In this document: piece by piece, positions 1 to 9,552 of the stretch
How the letters are laid out: each line of letters begins with the position of its first letter
Numbering within the stretch: position 1 is the first letter of the stretch
Assembly (NCBI GenBank): GCA_000720995.1
Contig: JOEL01000014.1
Span: 1-64,000, forward strand
DNA from: Streptomyces celluloflavus
Lineage (GTDB): Bacteria; Actinomycetota; Actinomycetes; Streptomycetales; Streptomycetaceae
Direction of reading: 5' to 3'
Length of the DNA stretch: 64,000 nt
Notes under the pieces: model-generated
What the model was told of the DNA's origin: nothing
Databases searched by the model: none
What the model saw: only the letters and a program-made list of their open reading frames with translations
Made by a program: the position numbers and the translations under genes

Positions 1-239
1 CAGGCATGCTCCTGACCTACCGCTGCGAACCATGTGCGCCCAGGCGCACGGCAGTGACGACGGAAGCACAGCCACACAGGCAGGGCATCCTGGAATGAAA
101 CAGGCGCAAGCTACACCCCGCCCCACCTGTCACCTCACCCGACCAACAGGCATCAACCGCACCCCCAGCCCCACCATCATCGCAACCCCGCACCTCAAGA
201 ATCGGCAGATACAAGGGCATCAAAGGTGAAAACGACCTC
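1..239. other. Left-edge non-coding stretch
   Basis: No reading frame here has a convincing start, ribosome site or recognisable protein. It lies downstream of the beta-galactosidase stop on the minus strand. No strong hairpin terminator was found. Confidence 0.4.
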
Positions 240-1997
240 TCAGTCCTCGACGGGCCCCAGGTCGGCTATGCCGCGGAGCTCCACCGTCCGGGTGGTGGAG
301 GCGTGCAGTTCGAGGACGGTGATTTCGTTCCGGCCCGCCCGTAGGACCGGGGCGGGGACGTAGAGCGTGGTCTGCGGGCCTCGGGACCAGTAGCGGCCGA
401 GAGCGAAGCCGTTGATCCACACCAGGCCCTTGGCCCAGCCGTCCAGGGCGATGAAGCCGTCGGCCGGGCGGGCGATGTCCACGTGTCCGCGGTGGAAAGC
501 CGGTCCGACCGGAGGCGCGGACGTGTCAAGAGCCGTGTAGGACGGCGCGCTCGGGTTGTCCATCGGCAGCGAACGGCTGTACCAGTCGTCGAGGATCAGG
601 CCGTTGGCGGTGACGGCACCGAGCAGTCCCTTGTGGTCGTGCATCGCTCGCCCGTAGTTCACACGGCCCTGGTTCTCCACGAGCACGGCCAGGCGGGCGC
701 CCCGCCGGGGGGCGAGGAAGGTGAGCGCGTGCTCGTGGTTCTCCCGGTCCAGGACACCGACCGGCTGCCCGTCGACGAAGACCTGGGCCCGGTCGTGCAC
801 CTCCTGGACGCGGAGCACTGTGCGGCCGGCGTCCGGGAGGGCCGTCTCGTACAGGATGAATCCGAAGGACTGACCGAGCTGTTCCATGGTGACCGGGTGG
901 TCGGCGTGCACCGCGGGGCCGCCGAGCAGCTCGATCTGGTCCAGGAGGCCGGCGCAGGAGGCGAGGTCGGCGACGGCCTCGGTGAGCTTGGGCGCGGGCA
1001 CGGGGACCGGTTCGTCGGGGACGGGGGCGTACCGGGCGATGACCTCGCGGAACGCCGTGTACTTGGGGCCGGGGTCGCCGGCCTCGTCCAGCGGGGCGTC
1101 GTAGTCGTAGGAGGTGACGGTGGGCCGGTAGGTCCCCTTGTCGTTGGCACCGTTGGTGAAGCCGAAGTTGGTGCCTCCGTGGAACATGTAGAGGTTGACC
1201 GAGGCTCCGGCGGAAAGCAGCCGGTCGAGGTCGGCCGCCGCGTCTTCCGCGCTGCGGGTGACATGGGTGCCGCCCCACCGGTCGAACCAGCCGATCCAGA
1301 ATTCGGAGCACATCAGCGGGCCTTCGGGCTGCTGGGCGCGCAGCTCGGCGAGCCCGGCGGCCACGCGGCTGCCGAAGTTGACCGTGCGCAGGACTCCGTC
1401 GAGGCCGCCGCGTTTCAGATCGGAGGGCTGGTCGCAGGTGAAAAGCGGGACGTCCACGCCGTGCCGGTACAACAGTTCGGCCAGTTCGGCGAGGTAACCG
1501 GAGTCGTCTCCGTAGGCTCCGTACTCGTTCTCCAGTTGTACGGCGATGATGGGTCCGCCGCGGGTCGAGAGGTACGGGCCCACGGTCGTCAGGAGGGATT
1601 CGAGGTAGTCGTCCACCGCCTTCAGGTAGCGGGGATCGCGGCTGCGCAGTTCGATGTCCTCGTCCGCAAGCAGCCACGAGGGCAGTCCCCCGCCCTCCCA
1701 TTCGGCGCAGATGTACGGGCCGGGCCGAAGCAGGACGTGCAGTCCCTCGGCGGCGGCCAGGTCGAGGAAGCGGGGCAGGTCGAGACCTGCATCCACGTGG
1801 AACTCGCCGCGCCGGGGCGAGTGCAGGTTCCACGGGACGTAGGTCTCGACCGTGTTGAGCCCCAGCAGCCGTGCCTTGTGGAGCCGGTCGGCCCACTGCT
1901 CCGGGTGGACTCGGAAGTAGTGCAGTCCGCCGGAGATGATGCGGAACGGTCGGTCGTCGAGACGGAAGCCGTCTGCGGCGATCTCCAGTCGAGGCAT
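240..1997 (-). CDS. GH35 beta-galactosidase
   Basis: A 585-residue glycoside hydrolase family 35 enzyme that should release terminal beta-galactose from oligosaccharides. The N-terminal TIM barrel carries the GH35 hallmarks: GGLHYFRVHPEQW near residue 23, and GGPIIAVQLENEYG, which places the acid/base at Glu158 (family knowledge). The nucleophile is probably Glu232 in SEFWIGWFDRWGG. No signal peptide is visible, so it is probably cytoplasmic and acts on imported sugars. It is the last gene of a minus-strand run behind the GH5 gene (55 bp gap), downstream of a broken sugar-importer gene and near a ROK repressor and GH36 enzyme. Length fits bacterial GH35 enzymes. Confidence 0.93.
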   Translation of the reverse strand: MPRLEIAADGFRLDDRPFRIISGGLHYFRVHPEQWADRLHKARLLGLNTVETYVPWNLHSPRRGEFHVDAGLDLPRFLDLAAAEGLHVLLRPGPYICAEWEGGGLPSWLLADEDIELRSRDPRYLKAVDDYLESLLTTVGPYLSTRGGPIIAVQLENEYGAYGDDSGYLAELAELLYRHGVDVPLFTCDQPSDLKRGGLDGVLRTVNFGSRVAAGLAELRAQQPEGPLMCSEFWIGWFDRWGGTHVTRSAEDAAADLDRLLSAGASVNLYMFHGGTNFGFTNGANDKGTYRPTVTSYDYDAPLDEAGDPGPKYTAFREVIARYAPVPDEPVPVPAPKLTEAVADLASCAGLLDQIELLGGPAVHADHPVTMEQLGQSFGFILYETALPDAGRTVLRVQEVHDRAQVFVDGQPVGVLDRENHEHALTFLAPRRGARLAVLVENQGRVNYGRAMHDHKGLLGAVTANGLILDDWYSRSLPMDNPSAPSYTALDTSAPPVGPAFHRGHVDIARPADGFIALDGWAKGLVWINGFALGRYWSRGPQTTLYVPAPVLRAGRNEITVLELHASTTRTVELRGIADLGPVED

Positions 1998-2051
1998 GAC
2001 TGTGCTGCTCCTAGGTGTCGGTGCCGGGGTGCCGCGGTCCGAGGCGGTCGC

Positions 2052-4043
2052 TCAGTTCAGGGGGCGGCAGAGGAGGGTGTCCGGGACGCCCAGCTTGCCG
2101 TGGGCCGGGGCGCCGTGGGTCCGGTCGAAGGTGTAGGCGACGCCCGCGAGGTACTCGTCGGCGCGGCATTGCCCCTTGTAGTCGTAGGGGGCCCAGTCGT
2201 TCTTGATCTGCGTCTCGTTCAGCGCCGGGTTGTCACCTCGGTCGAACCAGGCGACGCGGTTGGTCTTCGGCAGTGTGCCGGCCGCGGGCGCGCAGAGCAG
2301 GCCGGAGATCGCGGTGTCCTGGAACGCGAATCCGGCCGCGTAGTGGTTCGTGGGGCACTCCAGCTTCTCCCAGGAGGGAGCCCAGTCCTGGGTGACGTTC
2401 GACTCGTCCTTGACGACCACCCAGTCGCCCGAGCCGGTGGCGAGCTGGTTGACGTCGGTGCACAGACCGCGGCGGTTCTCCCGGCTGATGCCGATCAGGC
2501 GCTGGCCGTCGGGGCAGGAACCCTGGAGGTTGCCCGGGGTCTGGACCGGGGCGTGGGCGCGCATCCAGGACGAGGCGTTCTGGTTACCGGAGGCGACGTT
2601 CAGCATGTTCCAGCGGTTGGCCTCGGCGACCTTGCCGGTCTTGGCGGCGGCGTTCACGAGCTTGTTCCAGGCGGTGGCGCGCCAGTCACCGGGGTCGAGG
2701 ACACTCTGCCGCTTGCCGGCCTCGTCGTAGGAGATCAGCGCCCAGTTGTCGTTGACCTTGCCGTCAGTGGTCCAGCCGGTCAGCGGCCAGACCGCGAAGT
2801 CGGTGTCGTTCTCCGCCAGGATGTCGGTGAAGCGGTTGAACCAGTCCGTCTCCTTCTGGTCGTTCTGCCCACGTCCGCCCGTACCGAACTCGCTGACCCA
2901 CACCGGGGCGGTGAAGTGCTGACCGGACTCGGTGACGAACAGGGCCTGGTCGTCGATGACCTTGATCAGGTCTTCGGGGCTGAGGTCGCGGTAGCGCGGG
3001 TCGTTGGTTTCGCCGTTCTGCCAACCCCCTGTCGCACCGGTGTGGTTGGGGCCGGTGAAGCCGTAGAAGTGGGCGGAGTAGACCAGCTTGTTGGAGTACA
3101 TGAGAGTGTTGGACAGGTTGCGGACCGGGGTGAGCGTCGGCCGGCCGTGGGGGAACATGCCCTGGGGGATGCCCTGCCAGTTGATGCCCTCCATGATGAC
3201 CAGTATGTCCGGGTTGGTGTCCTGGATCCTGAGGCCGGCCTCCTGGAACGCCTTGTAGAGGTCGTGTTCGTTCCCCCAGCCCCAGTTCGGGTCGTCCTTC
3301 CAGTCCCGGCGGACCTCGTTGCGCAGGTCGGCGCCGACCACGCGCTTGTTCGACTTGTAGCGGTTCACCATGAACCGCCAGTTGTCGACCCACTGCTGTG
3401 TGGTCTGGCTGCTGTTCCAGCGCTCGTTGCCGTCGAGGCCGCAGCACCAGCGGTAGGTGGTGGTGTGGTTGTTGAGGATGACGGCGAAGCCGTCGGCGGT
3501 CAGCGCGGCGACGACGGCGTCGATGACCTGGAGCGGGGTCTTACCCCTCAACTGCGGGTTGGCCGCGACCGCGCCATCAGGGACCACCGTGGTGTCCTTG
3601 ATCATGGCCTCGGCGTAGGGCAGACGGATGGTGTTGAGGCCGAGCTCGTGGAAGTCGGCGAGGATCCGCGCCATCGGAGCACGGTCCAGGCCGAGCGGGA
3701 TGTTGTTCGACTTCTGGTCCGCCTGGTGGTTGGTCACGTCGTTGACGTCGCCGCTGCCCTCCCAGGTGCCCTGGGCGCCGGACCAGTTGCCTGCCTTGAG
3801 CTTGAAGCGGTTGCCGTCGGCGTCGACGATGTACCGACCGCGCGTGCTCAGCGGTCCTCGCCAGGACGCGGCGAGCTGCTCCCCGGTGAGCGCGGTCGTC
3901 ACGGTGGTGGTGGTGCCGGCGGAGGCGGCGGCCGACGTCGTGCCGGGCGTCAGGCCGACAAAGAGTGCCGCCGTGGCCAGGACGGCGGACAGTGCCCGCC
4001 CGATGCCTCTCCGGCCGGTGGAACTGCGGCTGATCGATTTCAT
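2052..4043 (-). CDS. Secreted GH5 glycanase with C-terminal accessory domain
   Basis: A 663-residue secreted glycoside hydrolase of family 5 (endoglucanase/mannanase-like). Residues 1-39 form a signal peptide (arginine-rich start, hydrophobic core, cleavage near TTSAAA). The catalytic barrel spans about residues 60-460, with acid/base Glu243 in GADLRNEV and nucleophile Glu385 in VWVSEFGTGG. A C-terminal domain of about 170 residues with repeated Cys/Trp-rich blocks (around GSCPDGQRLIGI, LECPTNHYAAGF and GQCRADEYLAGV) may bind substrate. The ATG at 4043 is preferred to an in-frame TTG at 4058 because GGAGGG sits 7 bases before it. The substrate is inferred to be a galactoglucan or galactomannan from the neighbouring galactosidases. 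Confidence 0.88.
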   Translation of the reverse strand: MKSISRSSTGRRGIGRALSAVLATAALFVGLTPGTTSAAASAGTTTTVTTALTGEQLAASWRGPLSTRGRYIVDADGNRFKLKAGNWSGAQGTWEGSGDVNDVTNHQADQKSNNIPLGLDRAPMARILADFHELGLNTIRLPYAEAMIKDTTVVPDGAVAANPQLRGKTPLQVIDAVVAALTADGFAVILNNHTTTYRWCCGLDGNERWNSSQTTQQWVDNWRFMVNRYKSNKRVVGADLRNEVRRDWKDDPNWGWGNEHDLYKAFQEAGLRIQDTNPDILVIMEGINWQGIPQGMFPHGRPTLTPVRNLSNTLMYSNKLVYSAHFYGFTGPNHTGATGGWQNGETNDPRYRDLSPEDLIKVIDDQALFVTESGQHFTAPVWVSEFGTGGRGQNDQKETDWFNRFTDILAENDTDFAVWPLTGWTTDGKVNDNWALISYDEAGKRQSVLDPGDWRATAWNKLVNAAAKTGKVAEANRWNMLNVASGNQNASSWMRAHAPVQTPGNLQGSCPDGQRLIGISRENRRGLCTDVNQLATGSGDWVVVKDESNVTQDWAPSWEKLECPTNHYAAGFAFQDTAISGLLCAPAAGTLPKTNRVAWFDRGDNPALNETQIKNDWAPYDYKGQCRADEYLAGVAYTFDRTHGAPAHGKLGVPDTLLCRPLN

Positions 4044-4127
4044 GATGCTGCCCTCCAAGGCGTGGAGTTGAAGGAGGTGCTGCCCTACCGGACCGGCGGT
4101 CCGGAGTCGTGGAACCGAAGGTTCTTG

Positions 4128-4924
4128 TCAGCCTTTGAGGCCGGTGTGGGCGATGCCTTCGACGATGTGGCGCGGTGGTGAAGCCCATCAGCAGGGACTT
4201 GTCGTCGTGAAGGCGCTTGAGGGCCGTGACGGCCTCGACGGCCTGGGGCGAGGCAAAGGCGATCTTGCCGTCGGCGACCAGCTCGCCGCGGTTGGAGAAC
4301 ACCGAGAGGGCCGGGATCTCGCCGACTCCGTCGTTGCCGACGAACAGCCCCTTGCTCTTCTTGGTGGTCAGCGTCCTGGCGGCGGTGACGAGCGCGTCGA
4401 AGGTGGTGGGCGGGGTGATCCCGGCCTTGGCGAGGGCGCTCTTGCGGTAGTAGAGCATCTGGACGTCGTCGACCATCTTGACGCCGTAGAGCTTCCCGTC
4501 GACGGTCACCAGATCACGGTCGCCCTGGTTGAAGTCGTCCTTGGCGCTTCCGTACTGCGCGTCGAGTGCGGCGACCTGGCCGCGGCGGGCGAGTCCTTGC
4601 GTGAAGTCGCCGTGCTCGAAGACGTCGGGTGCTGCGGCGGTGAGCAGCGACGCGTTGAGCTTGGCCGGGTAGTCGCCGGGCACCCAGGTGACCTTGACGG
4701 CGATGTCCGGGTTCGCCTTGGTGAACTCGGTGGCGCAGCGGGTGAGGGCCTGCTGGGTGCCGGCCTCCCCGTAGGCGTGGGACCAGACGTTCAGGGTGAT
4801 CTTCGCTCCGGACGAGGAGCCGCCGGTCGGGCTGGTGGTACAGCCGATCGCCGTTCCGGCCACAAAAGAGGAGGGATCCTCCGAGGAATCCTCTGCGGCT
4901 GAGCTGGGCTCTCTGTGCGCTCAT
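4128..4924 (-). pseudogene. Sugar ABC importer remnant: binding protein fused to permease tail
   Basis: Decayed CUT1-type sugar importer. From the ATG at 4924 the product begins with a Tat signal (LSRRGFLGGSLL). It then shifts frame at an A-run (T-run on the coding strand) at 4864-4867. Removing one T restores FVAGTAIGC, an exact lipobox, and the binding-protein body (ITLNVWSHAYGEAGTQQAL onward). The body stops being recognisable near 4175, after SLLMGFTT. Immediately afterwards, one frame over, 4128-4172 encodes RHIVEGIAHTGLKG and a stop. That is the conserved C-terminus of MalG-type permeases. So the second half of the binding protein, the first permease and nearly all of the second permease have been deleted. 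The T-run shift could instead be a sequencing error; the deletion cannot. Confidence 0.85.
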
Positions 4925-5019
4925 GTCGTTTCCTGGCGTGGTGACGTGGGCGTGCGGGTTGCGTTGTCCGGCGGGGCCGGTGTCCGACGTTCACGGCTGG
5001 CAGGCAGTGACGGACACCG

Positions 5020-5033
5020 GTCACGTCGGTGAC
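5020..5033. promoter_or_regulatory. Small dyad upstream of the importer remnant
   Basis: GTCAC-GTCG-GTGAC is a perfect 5-bp inverted repeat about 100 bp upstream of the binding-protein start and next to the ROK gene's 3' end. It could be an operator for the ROK or another sugar regulator. This is inference from position only. Confidence 0.25.
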
Positions 5034-5104
5034 GTGGGCCGGTGATCGGGATCCCGGTCACACAGCGTTCATGAGGTGACCGTTCGTCGCGGGCCGCGGC
5101 GCCC

Positions 5105-6262
5105 TCACGGGAAGAGCGCCTGGATGCTGACGACAGCCGCCGCTCGGGCCCATTCCGCCCAGGGAAGGGGCCGCAGGGTCAGCGGGCACTTCGCGGCCGC
5201 CTTGAAGCAGTGCGCGGTGTACGCCTCCTTGATGTGCACCCCGAAGAGGTCGTAGGTCTCAAGTCCTTCTCCGGTGACGACCACACGTTCGGGCCCCAGA
5301 AGGCTCACGAGATTGGCGATGCCGACACCGATGGCCCTGCCGGCCCGGACGAACGCCTCCCGCGCGGCGGGGTCTCCTTCACGGGCGAGGCGGACCGTGC
5401 CGTCGAAGTCGAGGTTCTTTCGGCCGGTGGCCCGGCGTACCGTGCCGAGGATGGCTTCGCTGGAGGCGATCGCCTCGACACAGCCGATCGAGCCGCAATG
5501 ACAGCGCGGTCCCGCCGGATCGACACTGATGTGGCCCATCTCGCCGGCCACCCCGTAGGCCCCCTCGACCAGTTGGCCGTTGACAACGATCCCGGAGCCG
5601 ATGCCCGCGCCAATCGTGACGAGCGAGAAGTACTCGGTCCCGATGCCGTCGCCGAACCAGTGCTCCGCAACGGTCAGGGCTTTGACGTCATTGTCGATCG
5701 TGACGCTCAGTCCGGTGGCACGGGCCACCGTCTCGGCCAGCGGCACGTCGCGCCAGCCGGGGAGCACCGAGTAGCGTACGCGCCCACCGGGACGGTCGAC
5801 GTCACCGGAGACGGCGATGCCCACCTGCCGCGTACGGGACCGGAACTCGGGCTGTGCGTCGAGGAGTTCGCCGACGAGGTCGGCGATCAGGGCACACACG
5901 GCCGTCGGGCCACGGTCGCCCAGAGGGCGGCTCGCATGGACTCGGGGCCGGGACCTCAGGTCGCACACCGTGCCGTACAGGGTGTCGGCACTGATCTTCA
6001 CACCGACGAAGAACTCCCGGTCGGGGGTGACCGACAGCGGGTTCACCGGGCGTCCGGCTCCTGGAGCGGTGCGCTCCGGTGGGAGTTCGTGCAGGTAGCC
6101 CTCGTCGATCAGCGGTCTGGCGGCCTTGGTCACCGCAGTCGAGGACAAGCCGGTGCGGCGGGCCAGCTCGACCCGGCTGAGCGGACTCTCGGCCAACAGC
6201 AGGCTCAGGATGGCAGTTTCGGCCGGGGCGGTGACCAACGGCTTTGATTGCTTCGGAAACAC
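5105..6262 (-). CDS. ROK-family transcriptional repressor
   Basis: A 385-residue ROK repressor. An N-terminal winged helix-turn-helix spans about residues 15-58 (SRVELARRTGLSSTAVTKAA). The sugar-kinase-like domain has the ROK signature around VTIGAGIGSGIV and AYGVAGEMGHI, the structural zinc site His244/CHCGSIGC (Cys254, 256, 261) and Asp192 in the DND motif. Proteins of this kind release DNA when a sugar effector binds. The GTG at 6262 gives the usual family length; a clear Shine-Dalgarno is lacking, and upstream ATGs would run into the divergent GH36 gene. It probably controls the flanking galactosidase genes. Confidence 0.88.
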   Translation of the reverse strand: MFPKQSKPLVTAPAETAILSLLLAESPLSRVELARRTGLSSTAVTKAARPLIDEGYLHELPPERTAPGAGRPVNPLSVTPDREFFVGVKISADTLYGTVCDLRSRPRVHASRPLGDRGPTAVCALIADLVGELLDAQPEFRSRTRQVGIAVSGDVDRPGGRVRYSVLPGWRDVPLAETVARATGLSVTIDNDVKALTVAEHWFGDGIGTEYFSLVTIGAGIGSGIVVNGQLVEGAYGVAGEMGHISVDPAGPRCHCGSIGCVEAIASSEAILGTVRRATGRKNLDFDGTVRLAREGDPAAREAFVRAGRAIGVGIANLVSLLGPERVVVTGEGLETYDLFGVHIKEAYTAHCFKAAAKCPLTLRPLPWAEWARAAAVVSIQALFP

Positions 6263-6280
6263 GGCGGCAATGTACCGGCG

Positions 6281-6310
6281 AATAAATAAGTTCGTCCAGT
6301 ATTGATTTTC
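6281..6310. promoter_or_regulatory. AT-rich divergent promoter/operator region
   Basis: Between the ROK start (6262) and the GH36 start (6414) lies an unusually AT-rich block beginning AATAAATAAG and ending ATTGATTTTC. AT-rich boxes are typical of ROK (NagC/Mlc-like) operators, so this is the likely site of ROK control and of the divergent promoters. No exact consensus is claimed. Confidence 0.35.
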
Positions 6311-6413
6311 GCGGACCGGCGCCCCTACTCTCGCGGCACTTCCGCGTCTCCCCGGAAGCCGTGACGACGGCCGCCCACCCGCTGCGCGCCGATCCTCACG
6401 TCCGCCCGACACC

Positions 6414-8546
6414 ATGCTGGGATCACCCGTGCCTCGAACGTCATCGACCGTCTCGTTCGACCGCTCCCTCGGGCTCGCGGTGCTCCGGACCCCCCGCAGC
6501 GTGTACGCCGTACGCATCGGTGCCGACGGCAGCCCCCGGCATCTGCACTGGGGGCCCGCCCTCGACGCCGCGGAACTCAAGGCGCTGCCCGACGCGGTCT
6601 CACCGGCGGCAAGCAGCTTCGAGGCCGACGCCGCCCCGGACGAACTCGCGCCGCAGACCGGAGCCCGCTTCGGGCCGGCGGGCCTCCAGGTCCGCTTCGC
6701 CGACGGCACGCGGGGCGCCCAGTGGCACTTCGCCGGCCACCACGTCGAGGGCGGCGAGCTGCGCCTGCGCCTGACTGACCGTCACTACCCACTGACCGCC
6801 GAGCTCTGCTATCGGGTCCACCCCGACAGCGACGTCATCGAACGCTGGACGGAACTCACCCACACCGGGACCGAAGACTCCGGTCCGATCACGGTCGACC
6901 GGCTGGACTCCGCCTCCTGGACGGCGCCGCCCCTGCCCGACTACCGGCTCAGCCATCTCATCGGCGGCTGGAACAGCGAGTTCCAGCTGCACCGCGACCG
7001 GCTCCCGGTCGCCGAGACCGTCCTCACCAGCCGCCGCGGCGTCACCAGCCACCACACCAACCCCTGGCTCGCCCTCGACGACGGCACCGCAGGCGAGGGC
7101 GATGGCGAGGTCTGGAGCACCGCCCTGGCCTGGAGCGGAAGCTGGCGCATCACCGTGCACCGGGATCCGGTCAGCCGCACCACCTGGACCGGCGGCTTCG
7201 GCCACGAGGGGGTCTGCTGGAGGCTCGGTCCGGGCGAGACCTTGCGCACCCCGGTCTTCGCGGGCCTGTACACCGACGGCGGGTTCGGTGCCGCGAGCCG
7301 CGCCTGGCACACATACCTCCGTGCCCACGTGCTTCCCTCCCCCGACCGGGACCGGCCCGTCCTCTACAACTCGTGGGAAGCAACGGGCTTCGGTGTCGAC
7401 CACCCCGGTCAGCTGCACCTGGCCCGCCTCGCCGCCCGCCTCGGAGCGGAGCTCTTCGTCGTGGACGACGGTTGGTTCGGCACACGCACCAGCGACCGGG
7501 CGAGCCTCGGCGACTGGACACCCCGGCCCTCGGCCTTCCCCGACGGCCTGTGGCCGCTCGCAGACGAGGTACACCGCCTGGGCATGGACTTCGGGCTGTG
7601 GGTGGAGCCGGAGATGGTCAACCGCGACAGCGACCTCTACCGCGCCCATCCGGACTGGGTCGTCCACACGCCGACCCGGGAGGCCACCGAGCTGCGCAAT
7701 CAGCTGATGCTGAACTTCGCTCGCCCCGAGGTCGAGGCGTGGGCGCTGGAGACCTTGGACCGGCTGGTTCGTGACCATGCCGTCGACTGGCTCAAGTGGG
7801 ACGCCAACCGGGTCGTCACCGAGGCGGGCCGGCCGGGACATCCCGATCCCGACCGGCTGTGGATCGACCACACCCGCGCCGTGTACCGCGTCATGGACCG
7901 CTTGCGCGCCGACCACCCCGGCCTGCGGATCGAGGCATGCGCGGGCGGTGGCGGCCGGGTGGACCTCGGCATCCTCGCCCGCACCGACCAAGCCTGGACC
8001 TCCGACAACACCGACCCCGTCGACCGGATCGGCATCCAGCGCGGTTTCAGCCAGCTCTGCCCCGCGCAGACCATGGCCGCCTGGGTGACCGACAGCCCCA
8101 ACGTCACCACCGGCCGCGTCACTCCCCTGCGCTTCCGCTTCCACGTGGCGATGGCCGGGGCGCTCGGCCTCGGCGGAGACCTCACCCGCTGGTCCGAGGA
8201 GGATCTCGACGAGGCGACGGCGCTCGTCGCCCGCTACAAGGAGATCCGTCCCCTCGTCCAGCACGGGCGGCAGCACCGTCTGAGCGGTCGCGGCGGCGTG
8301 ACGGGCGTGCACTACGCATCCGAGGACGGCGCCGAACACGCCATTCTCGTCTGGCGCCCCACGTCCCGCTTCGGCCACCCGCCCACAGCACTCGTCCTGC
8401 CGGACCTTGACCCCACGGCCCGGTACCTGGATCTGGACGCAGGCACGCCCCACAGTGGCGCCGTCCTGGTACGACGCGGCATCGAGCTGGCGCTGCCCGC
8501 CGGCGACTACGCCAGCTCGCTGATCCGGCTTCGCCGGACCGCCTGA
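6414..8546 (+). CDS. GH36 alpha-galactosidase
   Basis: A 710-residue family 36 alpha-galactosidase, which removes alpha-1,6-galactose from melibiose, raffinose or galactomannan fragments. After an N-terminal beta-sandwich comes the barrel, with VVDDGWFG near residue 350. The nucleophile is Asp463 in LKWDANR and the acid/base Asp531 in TSDNTDPVDR, as in GH36 generally. No signal peptide is visible, so it is cytoplasmic. A GTG at 6429, preceded by GGGA, is an alternative start that removes five residues. It is divergent from the ROK repressor, consistent with shared regulation of a galactoside locus. Confidence 0.93.
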   Translation: MLGSPVPRTSSTVSFDRSLGLAVLRTPRSVYAVRIGADGSPRHLHWGPALDAAELKALPDAVSPAASSFEADAAPDELAPQTGARFGPAGLQVRFADGTRGAQWHFAGHHVEGGELRLRLTDRHYPLTAELCYRVHPDSDVIERWTELTHTGTEDSGPITVDRLDSASWTAPPLPDYRLSHLIGGWNSEFQLHRDRLPVAETVLTSRRGVTSHHTNPWLALDDGTAGEGDGEVWSTALAWSGSWRITVHRDPVSRTTWTGGFGHEGVCWRLGPGETLRTPVFAGLYTDGGFGAASRAWHTYLRAHVLPSPDRDRPVLYNSWEATGFGVDHPGQLHLARLAARLGAELFVVDDGWFGTRTSDRASLGDWTPRPSAFPDGLWPLADEVHRLGMDFGLWVEPEMVNRDSDLYRAHPDWVVHTPTREATELRNQLMLNFARPEVEAWALETLDRLVRDHAVDWLKWDANRVVTEAGRPGHPDPDRLWIDHTRAVYRVMDRLRADHPGLRIEACAGGGGRVDLGILARTDQAWTSDNTDPVDRIGIQRGFSQLCPAQTMAAWVTDSPNVTTGRVTPLRFRFHVAMAGALGLGGDLTRWSEEDLDEATALVARYKEIRPLVQHGRQHRLSGRGGVTGVHYASEDGAEHAILVWRPTSRFGHPPTALVLPDLDPTARYLDLDAGTPHSGAVLVRRGIELALPAGDYASSLIRLRRTA

Positions 8547-8646
8547 GTACCAGGTTCTGCACCTCTGTGCCGGACCACCTGGCCTGAACCCTCTGTGCCG
8601 AGAGACTCGTCTCAGCTCTCTTCGGGAGCACAGGCCGCCGGTGTCG

Positions 8647-9552
8647 TCACAGGTGCACGGTGCCCTCAAGGGCACGGTGGGCAAGGGGGGAGTGCCCGTA
8701 CAGGCGTCGGAACGCGGTGCTGAAGGCCCGGACGTTGGCATAACCGCAGGCTTGGGCCACTTCCGTCACCGAGGTGCCTGCGTCGAGGAGCAGGGCCGCG
8801 CCCAGATCGAGCCGCATCCGACGCAGGGTCGCCATCAACGAGCCACCGGTTTCGTGCCGGAACAGCCGCTCGGCATGGCGTGCCGACAAGTGAACGGCGG
8901 CCGCGACGTCCCGGACCGTCATGGGCCGGGACAGGTTGTCGGCCAGGTAGCGCTGCATCGCCACCACCGCGGGCGACAGCCGGGTCGCCGAAGGTGATCG
9001 TGTACACAGGTCGTCCTCGGCCGCGAAGGCTCGTGCGGTGTCCACCACAAGCGCGGCCCCGAGGCCGGAGAGTACCGACTCGTACCCCGACCGTACCGGA
9101 GCCGCATGCTCGCCGAGTACGGTGACCAGGGACGCCAGCGAACCGATACGCCGTGACACCGTCGGCCTTGTGGTGTCGGTGAGCCCCGACCACCAGCCCC
9201 GTTCCCCAGGACCTGGGCCGTCCTTCCCGGCCCGTAGAGCAAAACCCCAGAAGGCAATACCCAGGGGGTCCATGTGACTTGACTCGATCTCGTGCACGTC
9301 ACCGGGCCGTGCGAGGAAGACGTCACCGGCACCGACGTCGTGGTGCTCCGCGCCGATGCTGAACCGTCCGGCGCCGCTGTAGGCGAGGCAGACCTCATAG
9401 AAGGAGTGCCGGTGCCAGTAGTTGCGCCATGGCGACGTCGCATAGAAGCCCCAACTGAAGAAGTCGACCTGGAAGGCCCCGGCCCGGCAGGTCTGCAGCA
9501 CACCACTCAGCTCTGTGAGCGAGCCGGCATTCGCCACATTCTTCAGGTTCAA
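8647..9552 (-). CDS. AraC-family regulator with cupin-type sensor domain
   Basis: A 301-residue AraC/XylS regulator. The N-terminal half is a cupin ligand-binding fold (FYEVCLAYSGAGRFSIG, DVFLARPGDVHEIE). The C-terminal 100 residues hold both helix-turn-helix units (TVRDVAAAVHLSARHAERLF and TEVAQACGYANVRAFSTAF). It starts at a TTG with AGGAG seven bases upstream. It overlaps the 3' end of the PhyH gene by 4 bp, so the two are translationally coupled and probably form one regulatory unit. The effector is unknown; AraC proteins of this shape often sense sugars or small organic acids. Confidence 0.88.
   Translation of the reverse strand: MNLKNVANAGSLTELSGVLQTCRAGAFQVDFFSWGFYATSPWRNYWHRHSFYEVCLAYSGAGRFSIGAEHHDVGAGDVFLARPGDVHEIESSHMDPLGIAFWGFALRAGKDGPGPGERGWWSGLTDTTRPTVSRRIGSLASLVTVLGEHAAPVRSGYESVLSGLGAALVVDTARAFAAEDDLCTRSPSATRLSPAVVAMQRYLADNLSRPMTVRDVAAAVHLSARHAERLFRHETGGSLMATLRRMRLDLGAALLLDAGTSVTEVAQACGYANVRAFSTAFRRLYGHSPLAHRALEGTVHL

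Noticed and set aside
483-4181. A 1,232-codon open frame on the plus strand
   Set aside because: It is exactly antisense to the GH35 and GH5 genes, is valine/glycine/arginine-rich and has no domain. It is open only because of the high third-position GC of the true genes.
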